Source: Neoceratodus forsteri (taxonomy: Eukaryota; Chordata; Ceratodontiformes; Ceratodontidae). Taken from it: a DNA stretch of 64,000 nt. Shown here one piece after another: positions 43,960 to 54,109 of the stretch. How positions within the stretch are numbered: the stretch's first letter is position 1; each line of letters opens with the position of its first letter. Below the pieces are notes generated by a model. It made no database searches, had not been told where the DNA came from, and saw only the letters and a list, made by a program, of their open reading frames with translations. The position numbers and the translations under genes were made by a program. The stretch covers positions 1,007,513,501 through 1,007,577,500 of the forward strand of contig CM028129.1 in NCBI GenBank assembly GCA_016271365.2. The letters run 5' to 3'.

Positions 43960-45960
43960 AGTTATAGGGTCGCCTGTCCCTCCACCTGGAACAGTGGAGG
44001 GAGTTTACAACAGATGTTTGGGTCCTGCAGCTAATTGAACAAGGTCACACTCTAGAATTTCTGGAGTTGCCTCCAGACCGTCCGCTAGTTCCCTCAACTT
44101 ATCCTCCAGACCACATACCAGTGCTACTAGAAGAAGTGCGTACTCTGCAGAAGAGGGCCATAGAGCCAGTTCCATTGGATCAAAGGAACAGGGGGTCCTG
44201 TTGTCATTTCTTTAGTCCCCAGATCCACAGGGGACTAGATGTCCATTCTGGATTTCAGGAATCCGAGCTTCTATATTTAGTCCAAGACGTTCAGGATGAT
44301 CACTGTGCAATGCCTGCTGCCCCCCTCTTGCAAAAAGGGGACTGTATGTGCTCTCTGCACTACATATCAAGATTTGTCCCCCCCCCCCACAGGAAGTATC
44401 TCAGGTTCCTGTTTCAGGGGGAGCACTACCAATTCAGGGTATTGCCCTTTGGGTTGTCATATGTGCCACGGGTATTAACAAATGCTTGGCAGTTGTGGAA
44501 GCAGCTCTCAGGCGAGAGGGACTGTACGTCTTCCCCTGCCTAGACAACTGGTTGCTCAGAGCTCAGTCCAGGGAGCACCTGTCTCTCACACTAGTGCATA
44601 CCAGACAGCTGTTCAGTGCCCCGGGGATCACGGTCAATCTGCGCAAGTCAGTCTTGACCCTTGTCAACATCTACAGTACATATGGACAGTACTGGACACT
44701 GCTCAAGACTTTGGCCTTCCTGTCCCAGGACAGGCAGAACGCCTAATGGCACAGGCCCAACTGATTTACCACAACAGGTACAGTGGTGGTTGAGACAAGT
44801 ATACCATTACTGCACACCACGTGTCATTGCATGGTAGTGGTATACATGTTGTTCAATGGGTACTGCATTTGTGCAATGTTCAGTATACTACGCTACCGAT
44901 TAAATTTTGTATGCCACTGTATGTCACAGCCAGGTTATGCCTGAGACTACTGGGCCTGATGGCAGCAGCCATTTTCACGGTATCCCTGGCCAGGCTTCAC
45001 ATGAGGCTTCCTCATTGGACATTGAGTTCAGTGGACTGGCACACTGATCTAGAAATGCAGGTTATAGTAACTCTGTCCAAAAGATGTTCAAGTGGTGGAT
45101 GGCTGGAACCCAGCAATTTGCTGAAAGAGGTTCCTTTCCTAATCCCCTCCCTCATCAGATTCTCACCAGGCGCTTTGGGAATAGGCTGGGGACATCTAAG
45201 ACCTCATCAGTCACAAGGACATGGATCAGGTGGAGACTTCTCTCCACATAAATGTCCTAGAAATGAGGGACATTCTGTATTGTCTGTAAGCCTTCCAGAA
45301 CCATTTGTCCCCAGGCATCTAGTGGTGCAGACTGACAACATCGGAGTAGTACACTACATAAACAAGCAAGAGGGGACTCATTCTTACCTCCTGTACATGG
45401 ACGCGATGAAGGTTTGGTACTGGGCTGTAGAACACAGTCTAGAACTGTGTCGTTCATGTTCTAGGCATCCAAAGCATCCTGGCAGACAGGCTAAGCTGGT
45501 CGCAGACCAGAATGCACAAGTGGCACTAGTGGGAGCTGCTAACCTTGGTGGTGGAAGACCTGTTCGACAGGTGGGGTTGTCCAAAGTTGGACCTTTTTAA
45601 GTCGCCACTTAATGCAAAACTGCCGCTTTTCTGCTCGCTCATTCTAGTGCCTGGAGTTTTCTGGCAAAACGCATCTCTCAGTTGTAAAGGGAGGTTCCTT
45701 TATGCCTTTCCTCTGATTCAGAGGGTGGTAATCAAGCTTCATATGGAGGGAGTTGCTCTGATTCTTGTGGCTTCCTGTTGGTCTTGTCAGATCTGGTTCC
45801 CCTTGCTGCATCAGTTAACAGTGGGGAACCCGGTACCCCTGCCCTGTGCAAGGGTTTGCTATTACAGGAATCCTGGTCCATCTGGACCTCGGGTTACTCC
45901 ATCTTCATGCATGGCTCCTGAAAACATAGCCATTCGAGATTTGGAGTGTCTCAAAAGGTG
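43960..45960 (+). pseudogene. DIRS-J pol: RT, RNase H, methyltransferase-like region
   Basis: N-terminal YPPDHIPVLLEEVRTLQKRA (44100). RT: HRKYLRFLFQGEHYQFRVLP (44390), and a catalytic box CLDN at 44537-44548 (Tyr to Cys, second Asp to Asn). Extra non-homologous sequence lies at about 44797-44930, then LRLLGLMAAAIFTVSLARLH (44941). RNase H: DNIGVVHYINKQEGTHSYLL (45336). Methyltransferase-like: WGCPKLDLFKSPLNAKLPLF (45569), YAFPLIQRVV (45700; the PP pair of FPPFPLI is lost by deletion) and LILVASCWSCQIWFP. Confidence 0.8.
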
Positions 45961-46930
45961 ACTGATTTCCTGGTGGCTACGGAAACCTTCCACTATGGTC
46001 ACTTACTTGAAGTGGAAGCGGTTTGCTTTGTAGGCTACTTCCCATCACTTGGATCCCTTCACTTGCCCAGTGATTCAGATTCTAGTGTTGTCCTTGTCTG
46101 ATGCAGGCCTCTTCTATCAAAGTGCACTTGGCTGCTGTTTCAGCTTTCCATATGCCTATTGATGGCGGCAGCACAGGTAGAAGTAGACTGTATGTTCTTG
46201 AGGCATCCTGTACTTGAAGCCTCCCATCACAATCCAGTCGTGGCTTAGGACCTGAATTTTGTTCTAGATAAACTTACTTTGGCTTCTGTTGAACCAGCTG
46301 CTACTTGTGGCTTATGCTTCCTTTCCTGGAAAGCATTTTTAGTTGCTATCACTTCTGCTCGAAGGAGTTCGGAGCTTCAGGCTCTTAAGTGTGAGCCTTC
46401 TTATTGATTTTCCATAAAGACAAGGTGTCTTACGGACCAATGTTAATTTTCTTCCAAGGTAGTTGATAGTGTTTAGTTTGAATCAAACAATCCACCTACC
46501 AGTCCCTCCACCACCCCGAGCATGCCAGTCCAGGGAATGCTTTACTCTGCACCTAGATGTACATAGAACACTCAGATATTATGTTTATCGTACAAAGGTC
46601 TGCAGGAAGTCCTCTAGCTTTTGTTTCCTTTGCCCCGGAAGAGGGCGTACCAGTTTCTAAACAGTGCCTGTCCAGTTGGTTGGCCAGCTGTATTACATTT
46701 GTTATATGAAGTATGGTAATGAACTTCCTGGAGTTGTTTGAGGCCATTCAACCAGAGCCATGGCTACTTTGGTTGCCTGTTTCAGGAATGTGTCGGCTGC
46801 AGAAATTTAAGCTGCTGTAACGTGGAGTTTTGTCCACACTTTCACTAAACACTACAATCTGGACATTGCCTCTAGAGGAAGAGCAGGCTTTGGCCTGGCT
46901 GCGCTTCAAGGCCTTATGTTTTAGGCCTGT
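45961..46930 (+). pseudogene. DIRS-J tyrosine recombinase
   Basis: N-terminal TYLKWKRF (46002) and IKVHLAAVSAFH-like (46118). Catalytic: ITSARRSSELQALKCE (46350), HSTRAMATLVACFRNVSAAE (46748), then TWSFVHTFTKHYNLDIAS (46822) with Trp and Tyr present. A stop after AAE and other indels break it. Confidence 0.78.
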
Positions 46931-46964
46931 AGCCTCCAGCCACCCAGCCTGTCTTTGTCAGTAC

Positions 46965-47080
46965 TGCCTGGGACTTGTTCCATGGGTGTGGCCTGATGAA
47001 AGAGATATCCTCGAAGCAGATAGAACAGTTAAGTACTTGCCGTAACTGTAGATCTTCAAGACAATCTTTCATCAGGCCAT
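46965..47080 (+). repeat. DIRS-J internal complementary region
   Basis: CCATGGGTGTGGCCTGATGA then AGATATCCTCGAAGCAGATAG, AACAGTTAAGTACTTGCCG, TAACTGTAGATCTTCAAGAC and TTTCATCAGGCCATGCC. Its reverse complement runs from the element's right end into the left end at 27031. Confidence 0.78.
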
Positions 47081-47279
47081 GCCATCCTGCCCTCCGTTCC
47101 CCCTTAGACCCAGAGCCTCTTCTCTCCTGTTTCTCTCTCCAGGATGGACTACCTGCTGTTTTCAGCCTCACCTGGTAGCTGGAAACTTCAGCTCTCTCTC
47201 CTGGCTCCCAAAAGGGAGGTCCTTTGAGTATGATCTCTGTCAGGGAACTGAGGAGGGAAAGGGGCTGCCCATGTTTATA

Positions 47280-47447
47280 TATAGAGGATGTCGACATAAG
47301 ACGTCGTAGTGGGTGGTCCCTAGTGGACTTCTTGCAAAAGGTTTCCATGTGATCCTAGTGCCTGGCAGCTAATAGTTCCATAGGTGTGGCCTGATGAGTG
47401 ATTCTCTGGAAGATCTACTGTTAGATAAGGACGTAACTGTTCTGTCC
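47280..47447 (+). repeat. DIRS-J right inverted terminal repeat and terminus
   Basis: Complement of the 27040-27190 block (GATGTCGACATAAGACGTCG region, TTTCCATGTGATCC, CCATAGGTGTGGCC), then GAAGATCTACTGTTAG and AACTGTTCTGTCC at the end. Confidence 0.75.
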
Positions 47448-47720
47448 CTTAGATCTAGAATTGGCCTCAGATCCACTGTCCACTGTGGGATGAAGAAGTA
47501 TCTGGAGTAAAAGTCTTTGTGCCATTGTGCTGGAGGTGCAGGTTCTATGGCCCATTGAAGCAGGGTCGGCACTTCCTCTAGCAACAAGGACATGTGCCCT
47601 GGTGGGTATGTTGTCACAACCGATGAATGATCTGGAGGGTTGCCCAGAGCTCCAGAGCATGACCCTACTCTGTAATCTCCAGAAACCATTAATCTGTAGT
47701 CACTGCCCTTTATTGAGCCA
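47448..47720 (-). pseudogene. DIRS-K pol, N-terminal part
   Basis: The minus strand reads YPPGHMSLLLEEVPTLLQWA (47605), HKDFYSRYFFIPQWTVDLRP then ILDL, ending at the DIRS-J junction. It continues at 27030 on the far side of DIRS-J. Confidence 0.78.
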
Positions 47721-47739
47721 GGTGGAGGGAGAGGTCATC

Positions 47740-49570
47740 CCCTACAATCATCCCTGGAGGTGTTGGGGTGTATAAGGAGGTATGCGGGGGGTGGGATGGG
47801 CAGAGCCACTGATTCCAGTACCTCTAGGTACTTTTCTGTAGGCTTTTTGGGTTGTGATGGGGACTGCCAAGGCCCCTGCAACTCTGCCTCTGCCCTGCTG
47901 TCTGTAGGCCCGATGGTGTCCTCTGACAGCGGATTGGCTTGAGTATGGTACAGGGATTTCACTGACTTGAGTCTTGCCAGATATTTTAAGGTTTCTCAAA
48001 CTTCCTCTACATAATGGTGAAACAGTTTCTGACCTTTGAATGGGGCAGTGAGAACTGTTTGGTGCACGTTAGTGGCAAAATCTGTTACTCTGAGCAAAGA
48101 GTAGCACCTGACACAAATGCCAGAGGCTGCAGCCCTGGCAGAGGCATCAGAAATATCATGTGCTGTGTGGATCAAATGTTTCCCCACATCAGTACCAGTA
48201 TTAGGAGTTTTGATCAACTCCTGTTTAACAGAACCCTCAGGCAAGGCAGGTGCAGCAGCCTTAGCCTTCCTGCGTAGGGTGTTCTGATATTTTGTCTTGT
48301 GGGCCTGGTAATCAGCAGGCCTAGTGAGGTAGAAGCATATGTATGTTTGTTTAGGACATCCAGCCTCCTGGATTCTCTCATCAGGAGGAAGGGAGCTCAG
48401 GTGCCTAGGTGCTCTGGAACCATCTTGGGCAACTGTGATCACCACTGAGTCAGTCTCAAGCTGGCTAGCATAATAGGGTTTTCCAGAAGGGGCAGAATAC
48501 ATTTTGTCTGCCTTTCTGGGCACGGCTAGTAATATTGCTTGGCCTGTATCAGGCTGCATAAGTAGCATCCTCCAAACCTGGAAACAAGCAAAGAGCAACA
48601 GCAGGGGAGATTCTGGCATCTCCAGAAACTCCAGCAGGTGGTTCTTGTTGGAATCCTGCTCCTCTAAGGTGAAGCCCATGGCTGGTTGCATTTGTTTCAT
48701 TATGGCGAAAAATGAGGGATCCTCTGGAGATGATCTTGGTGTATTCACAACAGAGTCCTCACTACAGGAGGAGACACTGGAGCTGTTGCCATGTTCATAC
48801 TGGCTCTCCTCAACATAGTCTTCTTCCTACTACTCCTCATCCATTGAGATCAGTATTGTATTCATATTTGTCGATGGAGATGAATGACTGCACTGGCAGC
48901 AGAGGCAGTCTGTTCTGCAGCGTATTTAATTTGTGATGTCGACAGGGTAGTTCAGGAGTCTCTGTCGAACAAGCCTCCTGTAACGAGTAGGCCTGGCAAT
49001 AGATGCAGTATCGTGTCTGAAAATGATAGAAGTACTGCTTGTGTGGTGCTGCTTTGGGTAGTGGGCACGACTGCAGTAGTCAGTGTTGGAGGTTGAGTCT
49101 CTGGCAACATGCTGGCTGTAAAAGGTCCGCTAGTGCCCATGCCAAGCCCTGACCTTGGTGTCTGGTTGATGGTCTGGGTAGGTGCCCCCTCTGGAGCAGA
49201 TGATGTCGTAATAGAGGTTGTATCTATAGTCTGCAAGGGTGACCTGGATGTCGCTGGGGAGGTTCTGTGCTTGTGGCTCCCAGACGAGGATTTTTTCTTG
49301 GGACTTTGACTGGGATGGCGATGCAGATTTACCCTGTAGTTGCTTCTCCATGCTTCTGTTGTCTTCTGAAGGAAATTTCTCCACAGCCTCCTTCCTGCAT
49401 CGCCTGGTAATGGAGTCGAATCCTTGGCAAATCTCACAGGCTTTCACATTGTGAGAGGCACCTAGGCAACAGACATGCATGTCGTGGTATAAATCCATGT
49501 AGATTTTTCTCTCCAGATCACAGTACTGGAAAGGTTTGGATGGTTCGTTCAGCAACATACAGGTCACCAA
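47740..49570 (-). pseudogene. DIRS-K gag
   Basis: The N-terminal part (49570-49130) has a knuckle in which the first Cys is replaced by His (HVCCLGASHNVKACEIC), then Ser/Lys-rich sequence. The C-terminal 250-codon open part (48748-47996) reads GFTLEEQDSNKNHLLEFLEM, then ADYQAHKTKYQNTLRRKAKA, DISDASARAAASGICVR and LLRVTDFATNVHQTVL for the WLR block (Trp lost). Close to the gags of C and J. Confidence 0.78.
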
Positions 49571-49771
49571 AAATCACTATAAAAGTGATTACTTGGTTGT
49601 AAGAAAAATCAGTGCTTTGTGCAGCGATGTTACTGATGATTGGTGGGAAAAGAATTGAGGAGAGGAGGGCTGCCCAAATTAGTAGATGTCAAGCTGACAC
49701 ATGTCGCCGTGGGTGTGGCCCCTGGCTGACTGCTTCTGAAAGTTTTCATGTGATCCTAATACTGACATGGG

Positions 49772-50196
49772 CAGGGCTCCAGATAAGATTTTTTGGAATG
49801 AGTACTGTACTGTTTTGAAAGTGAAGAGTAAACCAAATTCAGATGCGTACAAATGTCTGGATAGGGTGGAGTGAGGGAGTACATTTTTAAAAGTGTAGTG
49901 TTTTTCTAGGTAAGAACTGATAAAGTGCCAGCAATGCTCCAGATAATATTGGCAGGAGGAGTAATTTACCCACCAGTTTTGACATATAGTGAGTAAAACA
50001 AAATTGGGATGCATACAGTGCTGCAAATCTGGAAAACACTGCTCCTTTTGAATCACCAGTTATGTCATGAAGCACTGTTCTTTGGAGTATTTACAAATGG
50101 GTTAGTACTGGTACTCATTAAAAACATTTTCTGAAGAGTATTTCCTAAAATGAGGTGAGTAAAACATGTCGGTATTCCCCTTATCTGGAGCCCCTG
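49772..50196. mobile_element. hAT-like MITE in the DIRS-K 5' end
   Basis: Ends CAGGGCTCCAGATAAG (49772-49787) and CTTATCTGGAGCCCCTG (50180-50196) are inverted repeats starting with the CAGGG typical of many hAT elements. The flanking octamers GACATGGG and GATGCGGG agree at six of eight positions, as an aged 8-bp target duplication would. No transposase is encoded. Confidence 0.72.
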
Positions 50197-50251
50197 GATG
50201 CGGGTATAGTCCAGAGGCGTGGCCTGATGAAAGATCCTTGAATGTCTGCAG
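50197..50251 (-). repeat. DIRS-K left terminus
   Basis: The minus strand reads CATTCAAGGATC, TTTCATCAGGCCACGCCTC, equivalent to the DIRS-J left end. The element's 5' boundary with DIRS-C is near 50251. Confidence 0.65.
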
Positions 50252-50418
50252 TGTTCCTGCTCACTGCATGGCCTGGAGTTTTTAGCAAGGCGCATTGTCC
50301 CTCTCCTGGAAGGGAGCTATCTGTCACGGTTTTCCCCATTCCTCTTATATAGAAGTTTCAGGCCAAGCTATGGGCTGAACTGGCCTCCTTTGTTCTGGTG
50401 GCTCCTTACTCGCCCAGA
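50252..50418 (+). pseudogene. DIRS-C methyltransferase-like piece
   Basis: Reads FCSLHGLEF-like, LEGSYLS, then YRSF, and FVLVAPYSPRQ up to the CR1-3 junction. It completes the PLNAKLPLFCS block begun at 25500 before DIRS-K, so this 24.7-kb gap is an insertion. Confidence 0.68.
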
Positions 50419-51309
50419 CATAGAAACATAGACTTTGACGGCAGATAAGGACCGCTTGGCCCACCTTGTCTGCCCATTTCCCTACCTACAGGATAAGCTG
50501 CAGATCCTAGTTAACAAGCAGTCTGTTTCTTCTTACCCCCCACAAGAATTGTGTTATGTCTGTCCCATGCATTCTTGAATTCTCCCACAGTTGTAGACCC
50601 CACAACTTCCTCAGGAAGGTTGTTCCATGTGTCCACCACCCTCTCTGTGAAAAAATACTTCCTTACATTGCCCCTGAGCCATCCCCCTCTATCTTCAAAT
50701 TGTGTCCCCTCATTCTTGCACATGTTTTTCTGAAAGATGCTACCCTCTTGGACTTTGTTGATTCCACTGAGGTACTTAAAATTTTCTATCATGTCCCCCC
50801 CTCTCCCTCCTATCCTCAAGGGTATACATATTAAGCTCCTTTAGTGTCTCCTCATATGGCTTCTGTTGCAGACCCTGCACCATTTTAGTTGCCCTCCTCT
50901 GCACTGCCTCCATCCTGTCTATGTCCTTGCAGAGATGGGGTCTCCAGAACTGAACGCAGTACTCCATATGGGGTCTCACCAGCTGTCTGTACAGAGGGAC
51001 AACTACTTCCTGTTTTCTGCTGCTGATGCTCTCCCTATACATTCCAGTATCCCCAACTCTCCCTACTGCCTTCTCGCATTGCTTTGTAACTTTAAGTTCA
51101 TCTGATATGTTTACCCCAGGTCCCTTTCCATTTCTGTTGTTACTACCCCCCCATTATGTAATCTTCCTTGGGTTTTGTTTCCCAGGTGCATTATTTTGCA
51201 TTTCTTTGCATTGAATCCAAGCTACCATACTTCTGACCATTCCTCCAACCTTGCCAAGTCCCTTCTCATCCTTTCCACGCCTCCTTGTGTATCCAACCCT
51301 GTTGCAGAC
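50419..51309 (-). mobile_element. CR1-3, 3' end of a CR1-like LINE
   Basis: The minus strand encodes the RT C-terminus only: LARLEEW-type start, RPHMEYCVQFWRPHLCKDID (50990), EERRERGGHDR-like, ERVVDTWNNLPEEVVGS (50640), then the 3' tail CTGCCGTCAAAGTCTATG, TTTCTATG. CAGACA occurs at both joints and once in the restored DIRS-C frame (SPRQNWFPL), so a 6-bp duplication is likely. Confidence 0.83.
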
Positions 51310-52000
51310 AGAATTGGTTCCCTCTGCTCCAGCAATTGGCAGTGGAACCCCTATTCCACCCCACCCCCACCACAAGCAGGACTTCTGACACAGGAGCAGG
51401 GTCTCTGTTACACCCGGATGTGCGATCTCTTCATCTCCATGCCTGGCCCCTGAGGACATGCAGCTTTCCTGCTTCAGGGTCACCCAGCAGTTGCTGATGT
51501 TCTGCTGGTGGCTAGAAAGCTGTCTGCACTGTACACTCACTTGCAAAAGGAAATGTTTTACAGTTCAGTCTACTGCACAAGCACTGTGTCCCTTTTTGTA
51601 TCCAGTCCCTAAAGTGCTGGACCATCTCTTGTCCCTTAAGTACTCAGGACTGGGGTATTCCTAAGGTCTACCTTGCCACAGTATCTGCATTTCATGAAGG
51701 CAAAACAGTGGCCCAGGAATGTTTCCCATAGATTCCTAAGAGGTGTGTTACTCTTGCACTCCCCAGTGTGAGATCAGGTTCTGGTGTGGGACTTAATTTG
51801 TTCCTAAGCCCTGACTGCCTCCCTTTGAGCCTGCTGCTACTTGTGAGCTGCGCATTCTCTCTTGGAAGACACAATACTAACGGTTTTGACATCTGCAAGA
51901 TGCATTTTGGAGTTACAGGCTCTGGTTGCAGACTCTCCTTTCATTATTTTTCATAATGATGGGGTTACATTACATACTAATCCTAAAGAGACTTCCTGGT
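51310..52000 (+). pseudogene. DIRS-C, end of methyltransferase-like region and YR scraps
   Basis: NWFPLLQQLAVEP follows the CR1-3 joint in frame with the upstream VAPYSPRQ. HPDVRSLHLHAWPL (51415) corresponds to the J sequence HLDLGLLHLHAWLL-type. VYLATVSAFHE (51668) is the YR VHLAAVSAF block, and VTLHTNPK-like occurs near 51964. The similarity fades near 52000 before the HxxR and Tyr motifs. Confidence 0.6.
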
Positions 52001-52650
52001 CCCATTCATGGTCGTGTGTGTGATTATGGGCCAATAATTGCATGCCTTGTATGTGTTGCAGGACTTCAATTAGCACCAGTAGAGAAGAGGAGTCAGTTTG
52101 GTAAAATGTTTCAAATGTTGTGGGTCATACCAGAAAATCTGAGTCAGTAATTTGCTTGAGTGTCTTTAAATGACATTACTTGACACTTTTTGTTCTAATA
52201 GTACAGGTGCCAACCATCCAATATAGGGTTAGTGCTGAAGCACTGCTGTTTAAGTGCTTCAAGATCCTCAAAAATTCCCATTGGGATGGCCACTAGTGTT
52301 GTGCTTCATACCTTTAAACACACCAAGATGTGTGATTGTTAGCCATAATTACACATCCTGAGGTGCCTTTTTGAAAATTAAAGGGCTTTTAAAGCAAAAA
52401 ATATATTTAAAAGTGCACCCGTGTAAATATGGTGAATAATTACATGGCCACGCGGTTGGTTTAGCCCTCGGTAGTCTTAACCATGTCATTTATAGTTCTA
52501 CGTAATAGCATCTCTTTAACTCAGTATTAAGTGTCAAGATTCTTCGAGATCTGAGAAAACGTTAGTAAAGATGCATAGTGAAAAGAATGCTCTTTCACCA
52601 AATAATGAACTAGTTACCTGAACAGTGTGTGTGTTGTGAATTGGAGGGTG
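52001..52650. other. unassigned intron-like stretch
   Basis: AT-rich, no open frames of note, and no recognised repeat apart from a short TTCTTCGAGATCT at 52540 faintly like the DIRS-J terminus. Confidence 0.35.
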
Positions 52651-52654
52651 TCAG

Positions 52655-52905
52655 GCAGCACTATTGCACTGGTAACCTGCCACTCTTCCATTTTTTTTTA
52701 ACCCATAATAGCCCAGTTGACAGGCAGCATCTTGTTTTAAGTGGTGTCCTGCTTCTACCCACATCTGCTGCAGGGTGAACTGGAACAATGGAAGGTTGTG
52801 ACTTGCTTAAAGTTGCACACTGAGTATTGGTTCTAGTGGGGTTTGAAATGGGCAAGGCATAGGACAGCCAGGCACTCACAGTCTAATGGTAGTCAGTGAA
52901 TGAAG
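52655..52905 (-). repeat. possible CORE/MIR-like SINE
   Basis: On the minus strand GGGTTTCAAATCCC-like sequence is replaced by CATTTCAAACCCC, followed by GTGCAACTTTAAGCAAGTCAC, close to the conserved SINE core GACC..GGCAAGTCAC. The tRNA-like head is decayed. Weak assignment. Confidence 0.35.
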
Positions 52906-53223
52906 GTGCTCACACAGGATTATAAAACAACCATACCTTTAATCTGCACATCATGGGCTACATGGTAAAAAGTGCAAGTGAGTAGAAACAGTGAAGCCAG
53001 TAAATGCCCCGGCGCTTCTTCCATAGTCTTCGTTTGTGGGGGAGCCCTCCTGTCCTTTGCCTTGTTTGTTTTGTACTGGGGAGTTAGCAGCTCCCACCTG
53101 GCACAGGACTCCTTAGACTGCCAGTGCACACCATTTTTCTGACTGGGTTTTGAAACAAGCCAGCCGGGAATGTGTTAAGTAGGAGCCAGTGCTGCTGTGA
53201 AAGCCCTGAGTCTACGAGCAAAG

Positions 53224-53503
53224 TACCCTGACATTTGAAATAAAACCAGTATATGCAGGTAGGCTGAGTCTAGTTGGAATAAATCCACAAGATGAATATG
53301 TTTTAACCTTCGAAAGAAAAAAAAAAGCAATGTAGCAGTAATGCTCAGACAGAGGCATCTGTACTGTGTGCCTACATCTGGGCATTGTTAGCTAATAATG
53401 CTGCCATCTTGTTTTTGTTCTGGGCATTATTGCTGCTTTGCTGCATGTTTGTTATGCATGTGTGTGTGTATATAATTTTTTGTACCCTGACATTTGAAAT
53501 AAA
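53224..53503. repeat. 22-nt direct repeat pair
   Basis: GTACCCTGACATTTGAAATAAA-like sequence, identical over 22 bases, occurs at 53224-53245 and 53482-53503. The 236 bases between have no recognised coding or SINE content. It may be a local duplication or two copies of one repeat end. Confidence 0.6.
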
Positions 53504-53549
53504 TTCAGTTTATGGATTTTTTCCGGCTTGCACAGGTTTTGGACTTTTT

Positions 53550-53620
53550 CTAGTAGGATTTAGATTTGTGATCCCTGGTCCCCAAACTGGTGCTCTAACC
53601 ACTAGACTACACATCGCCTC
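53550..53620 (-). repeat. tRNA-derived SINE head
   Basis: The minus strand reads TAGTCTAGTGGTTAGAGCA, a good A-box/D-arm tRNA sequence, then GGGGACCAGGGATCAC and AAATCTAAATCC where the B box should be. No acceptor stem pairing, so a SINE remnant and not a tRNA gene. Confidence 0.55.
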
Positions 53621-54109
53621 ATTTCTGATGCCAGTGGTGAAATAGTGAGCATGGCATGGCACATTAGAGGGCTTTTTTCTGTTTTGTTCAGTTATGCAGT
53701 ATAATACCATATGACATTGAGGCTGCCCAGTTTTTGATAGGTGAACAATCATTTTAGATTCTGTCTGCCAACACCAGGAGATCCGCTGAGCAGCAGTTAG
53801 GAACTTTATACCAGGTAGGGTGCTCTTCAGGTGGTAGAGTACTGATTAGTCCCTGATTTCTGTATCGCTGCACATTATCAATGGGGAGTTAATACACTTG
53901 GCCAAGGAACACTCCCACTGGGGTGGTTGTGCAGCCCAAGCTGTCTGATATGCTTATCCAAATTCTGTTTGTGGATGATAAATATTGTTAGATTTATTTT
54001 GCTATGCTGTATCTTGTAAACATTTTCCTGGTGGACAAAGGGAGCAGCAGTATAAAATAGGATAGTGGAAACATATTTTTGTAGAAAATGAGGGGGAGTT
54101 AGTTAAGTT

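Larger units (their letters stand above)
27031..47447 (+). mobile_element. DIRS-J, DIRS copy inserted in DIRS-K and split by DIRS-F and CR1-2
   Basis: Own sequence: 27031-27283 (left end), 38654-39954 (gag N), 43309-47447 (gag C, pol, YR, ICR, right end). It is inserted in the opposite orientation inside the RT of DIRS-K. TTAGATCT is present at both outer joints (27032 and 47448 regions), and the reconstructed target reads CTAGATCTA within the PILDLNFF codons. Gag runs through CR1-2: PDKESR before it and KLDLLGKRTF after. Confidence 0.83.
25521..50251 (-). mobile_element. DIRS-K, minus-strand DIRS inserted in DIRS-C and itself split by DIRS-J
   Basis: On the minus strand it starts near 50251 and ends at 25521. 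Its own sequence is 50251-47448 (5' end, gag, start of pol) and 27030-25521 (RT, C-terminal YR, ICR, right end). DIRS-J separates the two inside the RT: PILDL is at 47450s and NFFIEYKKF at about 27020. K lacks RNase H, the methyltransferase-like region and the first part of YR, because the RT at 26435 is followed within 100 bases by the YR C-terminus, so it is internally deleted. A hAT-like MITE sits in its 5' end. Confidence 0.78.
11257..52000 (+). mobile_element. DIRS-C, old DIRS copy fragmented by nested insertions
   Basis: The outermost layer of the nest. Its own sequence is 11257-13586, about 18061-18330, about 18831-19434, 25062-25520, 50252-50418 and 51310 to about 52000. The left end (AGATAGATCTTCTTTGGGGATATCTCCCTTCATTGGGCC, split here only to be recognised) is homologous to the DIRS-J left end near 27031. 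Gag, RT, RNase H, methyltransferase-like and YR pieces occur in the correct order across insertions. No ICR or right ITR was found after 52000, so it is probably 3'-truncated; that end is uncertain. Confidence 0.75.

Noticed and set aside
53550..53620. tRNA gene on the minus strand
   Set aside because: Good A box only; B box and acceptor stem do not hold.
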